A stretch of DNA of 64,000 nt from assembly GCA_025677815.1 (NCBI GenBank), contig JAIXMP010000007.1, positions 1,054,001 to 1,118,000 on the forward strand. The letters run 5' to 3'. A model generated the notes under the pieces. The model was not told the origin of the DNA and did no database searches. It saw only the letters and a program-made list of their open reading frames with translations. Made by a program: the position numbers and the translations under genes. The stretch is from Phascolomyces articulosus. Lineage: Eukaryota; Mucoromycota; Mucoromycetes; Mucorales; Lichtheimiaceae. Of the stretch, positions 60,240 to 64,000 are shown piece after piece (the first letter of the stretch is position 1; every line of letters begins with the position of its first letter).

Positions 60240-63036
60240 TCTGTTATATATGTGAAGAGTTGGGTTTTTCGTTTGTTTATTGATATTTATATATTAAAAG
60301 AGGAATATCTCGCTCTTTATCGTTCGTTTTTCGAGATTCTGTTTTTCAGGGCAATGGTGTTTGGTTGTTTGTTGTCTAAGTAACCAAGCAGTTGACTAAT
60401 TAAGAGAAGGAATCTCACCCAAAGTGAAAGTCGTGAATATGAAACGAGATCAATGACAAAAAAAAAGAGAATTCAATGGAATAAAAGGGTATTATCGATC
60501 GACGATTGAAAGAAAAAAAAAGAAGAGAAAAGAAAAGGTGTTTAGACTTGCCACTCTAATAAAAAACACAAACCCAAAAAGAGAAAATAAAAAGAGAGTT
60601 TATTTTATTTCCCCTTTTTCATCATTTTCCTCCTTCTTTCAAGATGACTTTTGTTACAATAATAATCATAAATAAATGAATGAATGATAGTGATATTAAG
60701 TCCCTAAGTCAGTAAATAGTAGTCAGCCACCTTTTTTACACTCTCTTAATAAAACTAATAAAATATATATAATAATCCGTCGTGTGTCAACTGCTTAATT
60801 TAGCAAGAACAAAATGAATAAACACTAACATGACGGCGCTTTTATTATGTATTTTCATATAATAGTAATATCCTGTAATGATGATGATGATGATCGCCTG
60901 ACAAGTACCTGACAGTCATGGGAACAAAATGAAATATACAAACTGAGCGGCGTAAATGATGATGCTAAACACACTTTTTATCACCACGACCCTGTTGTGG
61001 GTGTAAGCATCAGTTGATTCTTTTTCCATTAAAAAAAACTGTCGTCGGTAGTAGTGTTATATTAGGAATAAGAAGAATCGTTGAAGAAAAATGACCTTTC
61101 TCTTCGCCTTCTTCTTGCTTTTCCTTCTTAACGATGATGTTATAAAATGTAACCTAAATAAAATACAATCTCCTCCCAATTTTGGGTAGGAGAACGTGCG
61201 CATGGTGCATGACGAGTTTAGGCTGCAAATAATAAAATAACATTTTTAGTGCATGAATATATTTCTATCTATTGCTGTGCCGCTCCACTTTTATTGTTAT
61301 TATTTATGCTATTAATAATCAAATTATATTTCTTTATACTTACATATAATATTTGTTCTTGGTATTTGTACTTACTGCTAATCTTATATAATACTATTAT
61401 CAACAAGCACTTGCACATTCTTCTTATATAGATAAAAAAAAGAAAAAAAAAAAGGAAAAAGGAATCAAGAACCACTATCGCTATCATCGATATTACACAC
61501 GCCACCGCCGTGATCGAAAAATAATATAATCAGCAGAAGCAAACCAAATATGCAACTTCATGCAGGCGGCGAATCACTGCATACATTGCCACTTGGATGA
61601 TGCGAATTGTATAATTGATTCGCGGAGCTGCCTCCTTCTATTATTAATAACATAAAAGATAAAAGTACCCAGAATAATTCAACTTATTTATTACCTAATT
61701 CATTATTACTAACTCCTCATTTTCTGTATCTAATTTAAATAAGCTTTCTTGTTTATATTTTAGAACATACAGAAAATAAATGGCATTTTTGTTATCACCA
61801 GTGACATGTACATTCTCATTCTTGTTCTTACTTTTTATATATAAAAAATGATCTTTTTCAAAAAGAAAAAATCTGAAAAACATGTGGACACCGCCACTGG
61901 CTTATGTCTTGTTCATATGGTTTGACAAAAATGAAAAATAGTTATTGATACGTATATTCATGAGATATACATATCTTCTTACAGCCAAAGCGATATTAAA
62001 ATTAATAATAATACCAGATACTCTAAATGATAACATATCTCTCACCCTATGGGATTTTCTTTAAATCTCGCTAGATAATACTATGAATTGACGTTTTTAG
62101 ACATTACTGCATGTGTTACGCACGCGTAATATATGTAAATCAATCTTGATCAGCTGACAACAGAAGTAGATGTATATCACGTATATATTATCATTGAAGC
62201 AACTCGAATACAATTACTATGATACTTATTATATAAACAAGTCCCTTCAACTTCGATGAAGCTTGAATATAGGGAGCAACAATTATTCATACAAACTTTA
62301 TTTATATGAGGTATGTAGTTAATGAATTAATAACAACTCAGTGTTTACCTTTTATTTTGTTTGCCTGCTGACATATATAAAAAAGGGGAAATATAAATCT
62401 TTTTACACAATATATAAACTAGTGGTAGATGACAAGTGTATTATTATGTGAAAATCAGTTAAAAAAGAATTACTATGCAGCATTATCATTACGCATATCG
62501 TGTCAACACTCACACGCACTGCTTTATACAATACAAGATCATTTGATTAAAACAAAAGATATTTTTTAGTTACATGACTACTACGTTCTTTTTGAATAGA
62601 ATAGATGTATTTACCACATATGGTAAAGCAAATAAAAATGTGATGGATGATGTTGTTGGTGATGATGATGGTGGTGGTGATGAGATATATAAACGGATAA
62701 ATATAGTAACAAACGTAGTTGGGACGTGCGCATCTTCTTCAAGCATCTTTTTGTACCCGCGCAAAAAAAAAAAAATCTGTAGCACACAATAGAGGGAATG
62801 ACATGCACAACGCACTACACGGACCCCTTTCATTTTAATTCAACACCATGACAACTCAAATAAAAACAAACCACAACGCTTGACCTTTGGAACACAAAGA
62901 TATACATGAATAAGTTTGGATTGTAGTTCCATCTTAAGATATTGTAGCACAAGATTTAAAAAAACATATTTAAAGCTTCAAGTTATAAAAAAGTCATATG
63001 CAAATAATAAAAGAATCTCTCTTTTGTCTACAAAAA
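60240..63036. other. Gene-poor stretch
   Basis: Leader and promoter of the Rab gene (purine-rich 60240-60600), short ATG microsatellites (about 60880), and a GC-richer inverted repeat at 61569-61623. A 34-codon frame at 61091 (MTFLFAFFLLFLLNDD) looks like a signal peptide but has no supporting body. Frames around 62570-62830 are low-complexity (Gly/Asp repeat). The last bases are the leader of the DUF2235 gene. Confidence 0.55.
61569..61623. repeat. Inverted repeat in a GC-richer island
   Basis: GCGAATCA (61569..61576) pairs perfectly with TGATTCGC (61616..61623) across a 39-base loop, and AGGC just outside on the left can pair with GCCT at 61629 after a bulge. The loop contains GGATGATG, which is near a box C consensus, but no box D was found. 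Confidence 0.35.
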
Positions 63037-64000
63037 ATGGGCATCTTTACTTTATCCAAAGACAAAAAGACAACAACAACAACGACAGCAACAACAAAAA
63101 CAGCAGTAGTAGCATCTGCTTCTGTATCTAACAAAGTGAAACAAAACAAAAATGCAACAAAATCATCATCCATAACAAAGGACAGCCATGGCATCACTCA
63201 AAAAACCATAGTACCGGAATCAAGTAGTAGTAGTTCGGATGCAACTGTTTGCAGACAACGGATCATTGCATGCATGGATGGAACTTGGGATGTTGCAAGT
63301 GGTAAATGCTAAACAAACAAATATGCACGAACGAAATCAAATTATTAAATCGTTGAACAGCACACACCAATGTATTTAGATTCTTTAATAGCTTGGAAAC
63401 TTCTTATCCATTACAATCAGAAAATTCAAATGAGACATGGTCTCAAGTGTCGCATTATGTGGAGGGAGTCGGTACTCGTAGTGATGGAATTCAAAAATAT
63501 CTTGGTGGTGCATATGGTCTTGGTATTAGTGATCAAATTCTTACGGCTTATGCTTTTCTAAGTGAAAATTATAAAGGAGAGCAAGATGAGATTTGGCTAT
63601 TTGGTGCATCACGCGGTGGTAAGTACGGAAGAAGAAAATATTGGTTTTATTTGATCTTGTTACTGTCGCTGGATGGATGGGTCTTGGTCATTTTTTTTTA
63701 GTATTTAAAACTTTTTATTCATATCCTACCCCACAAAAAAAGGTTATTCAGCACGTAGTTTGGCAGGCATGATTTATAACGTTGGTCTGCTGCCATGTCA
63801 GTATATCACAGTGGCACTTGATGAAGCATACAATCTTTATCGTCGGGCCGACAGAAAAAGTCATCCGAGTGACCCCGAAGCCGTCGAATTTCGTCGTAAA
63901 TATAATTGTTTTGAACCTGAAATTCGATTCTTGGGTTGTATGGATACAGTAGGTAAGAACACCTAGATGATTTACTATTTCTTAATACGGTTGTAATAAT
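63037..64000 (+). CDS. DUF2235 (T6SS Tle1-like alpha/beta hydrolase) protein, cut by right edge
   Basis: Exons: 63037..63301, 63361..63618, 63743..63952, with a donor GTAAGA at 63953 leading out of the window. Domain marks: RIIACMDGTWDVAS (the strand with the conserved DGT), HTNVFRFFNSLE, YVEGVGTRSDG, LGISDQILTAYAFLSENY, and the nucleophile elbow FGASRGGYSARSLAGMI, followed by RKYNCFEPEIRFLGCMDTVG. This is the catalytic half of DUF2235, a serine hydrolase fold known from bacterial phospholipase effectors and common, without known role, in fungi. The first 80 residues are a Lys/Thr/Ser-rich low-complexity region. An in-frame ATG also lies at 62998; 63037 was preferred for its A at -3 and Gly2, so the start is uncertain. 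Confidence 0.88.

Noticed and set aside
61091..61195. 34-codon frame with signal-peptide-like start
   Set aside because: Too short, T-rich, and without any mature domain or promoter evidence.
62570..62833. Minus- and plus-strand frames with His or Gly/Asp runs
   Set aside because: Produced by a GATGGT-type microsatellite; no protein character outside the repeat.

Overview
The window is nuclear DNA of an intron-rich, AT-rich fungus, most likely a Mucoromycota species (Mucorales-like). Evidence: many short introns (mostly 50-140 nt, GT..AG, one with a perfect TACTAAC branch site), pyrimidine-rich leaders, and a gene set that includes genes absent from budding yeast but kept in early-diverging fungi: Y14/RBM8A, an MTA1-like adenine methyltransferase, a GDP-fucose transporter and TMEM42. 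The species cannot be named from this sequence.

Layout: GDP-fucose transporter (-, cut by the left edge); gene-poor 1.5-4.0 kb; HMIT-like sugar/inositol transporter (+); divergent pair RBM8A (-)/GAR1 (+); a decayed stretch at 8.8-14.1 kb with a broken copy of a repeated-type gene (10.5-11.7 kb); MTA1-like methyltransferase (+); gene-poor 15.4-17.4 kb; twinfilin (+) facing a SUR7/PalI-type membrane protein (-); an unrecognised Ser/Thr/Gln-rich protein (+); mitochondrial intermediate peptidase (-); decayed 25-28 kb; F-box/leucine-rich protein (-) with a frame break; a broken secreted-protein gene (+); divergent pair NUP54 (-)/TMEM42 (+); alpha/beta hydrolase (-); thioredoxin reductase (+); acidic single-pass membrane protein (+); NDUFAF4-like factor (+); PAN1-like EH-domain protein (-); a 21-exon GEA/GBF1 Arf-GEF (-); decayed 53.7-58.4 kb; Rab GTPase (-); gene-poor 60.2-63.0 kb; DUF2235 hydrolase (+, cut by the right edge).

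The genes are housekeeping or membrane-traffic functions, not a cluster. Themes recur: actin and endocytosis (twinfilin, PAN1-like, SUR7-like), the secretory path (Arf-GEF, Rab, GDP-fucose transporter), RNA (Y14, GAR1, NUP54) and mitochondria (MIP, NDUFAF4-like). I spliced each multi-exon gene by hand and checked that exon phases close to an intact frame; exceptions are stated. The items most worth following are the MTA1-like methyltransferase (candidate writer of 6-methyladenine in DNA), very small exons (7, 16 and 24 nt), recurrent GTT-type 5' splice sites, the kinase-site array in the PAN1-like protein, and several broken genes and short inverted repeats in the gene-poor stretches.
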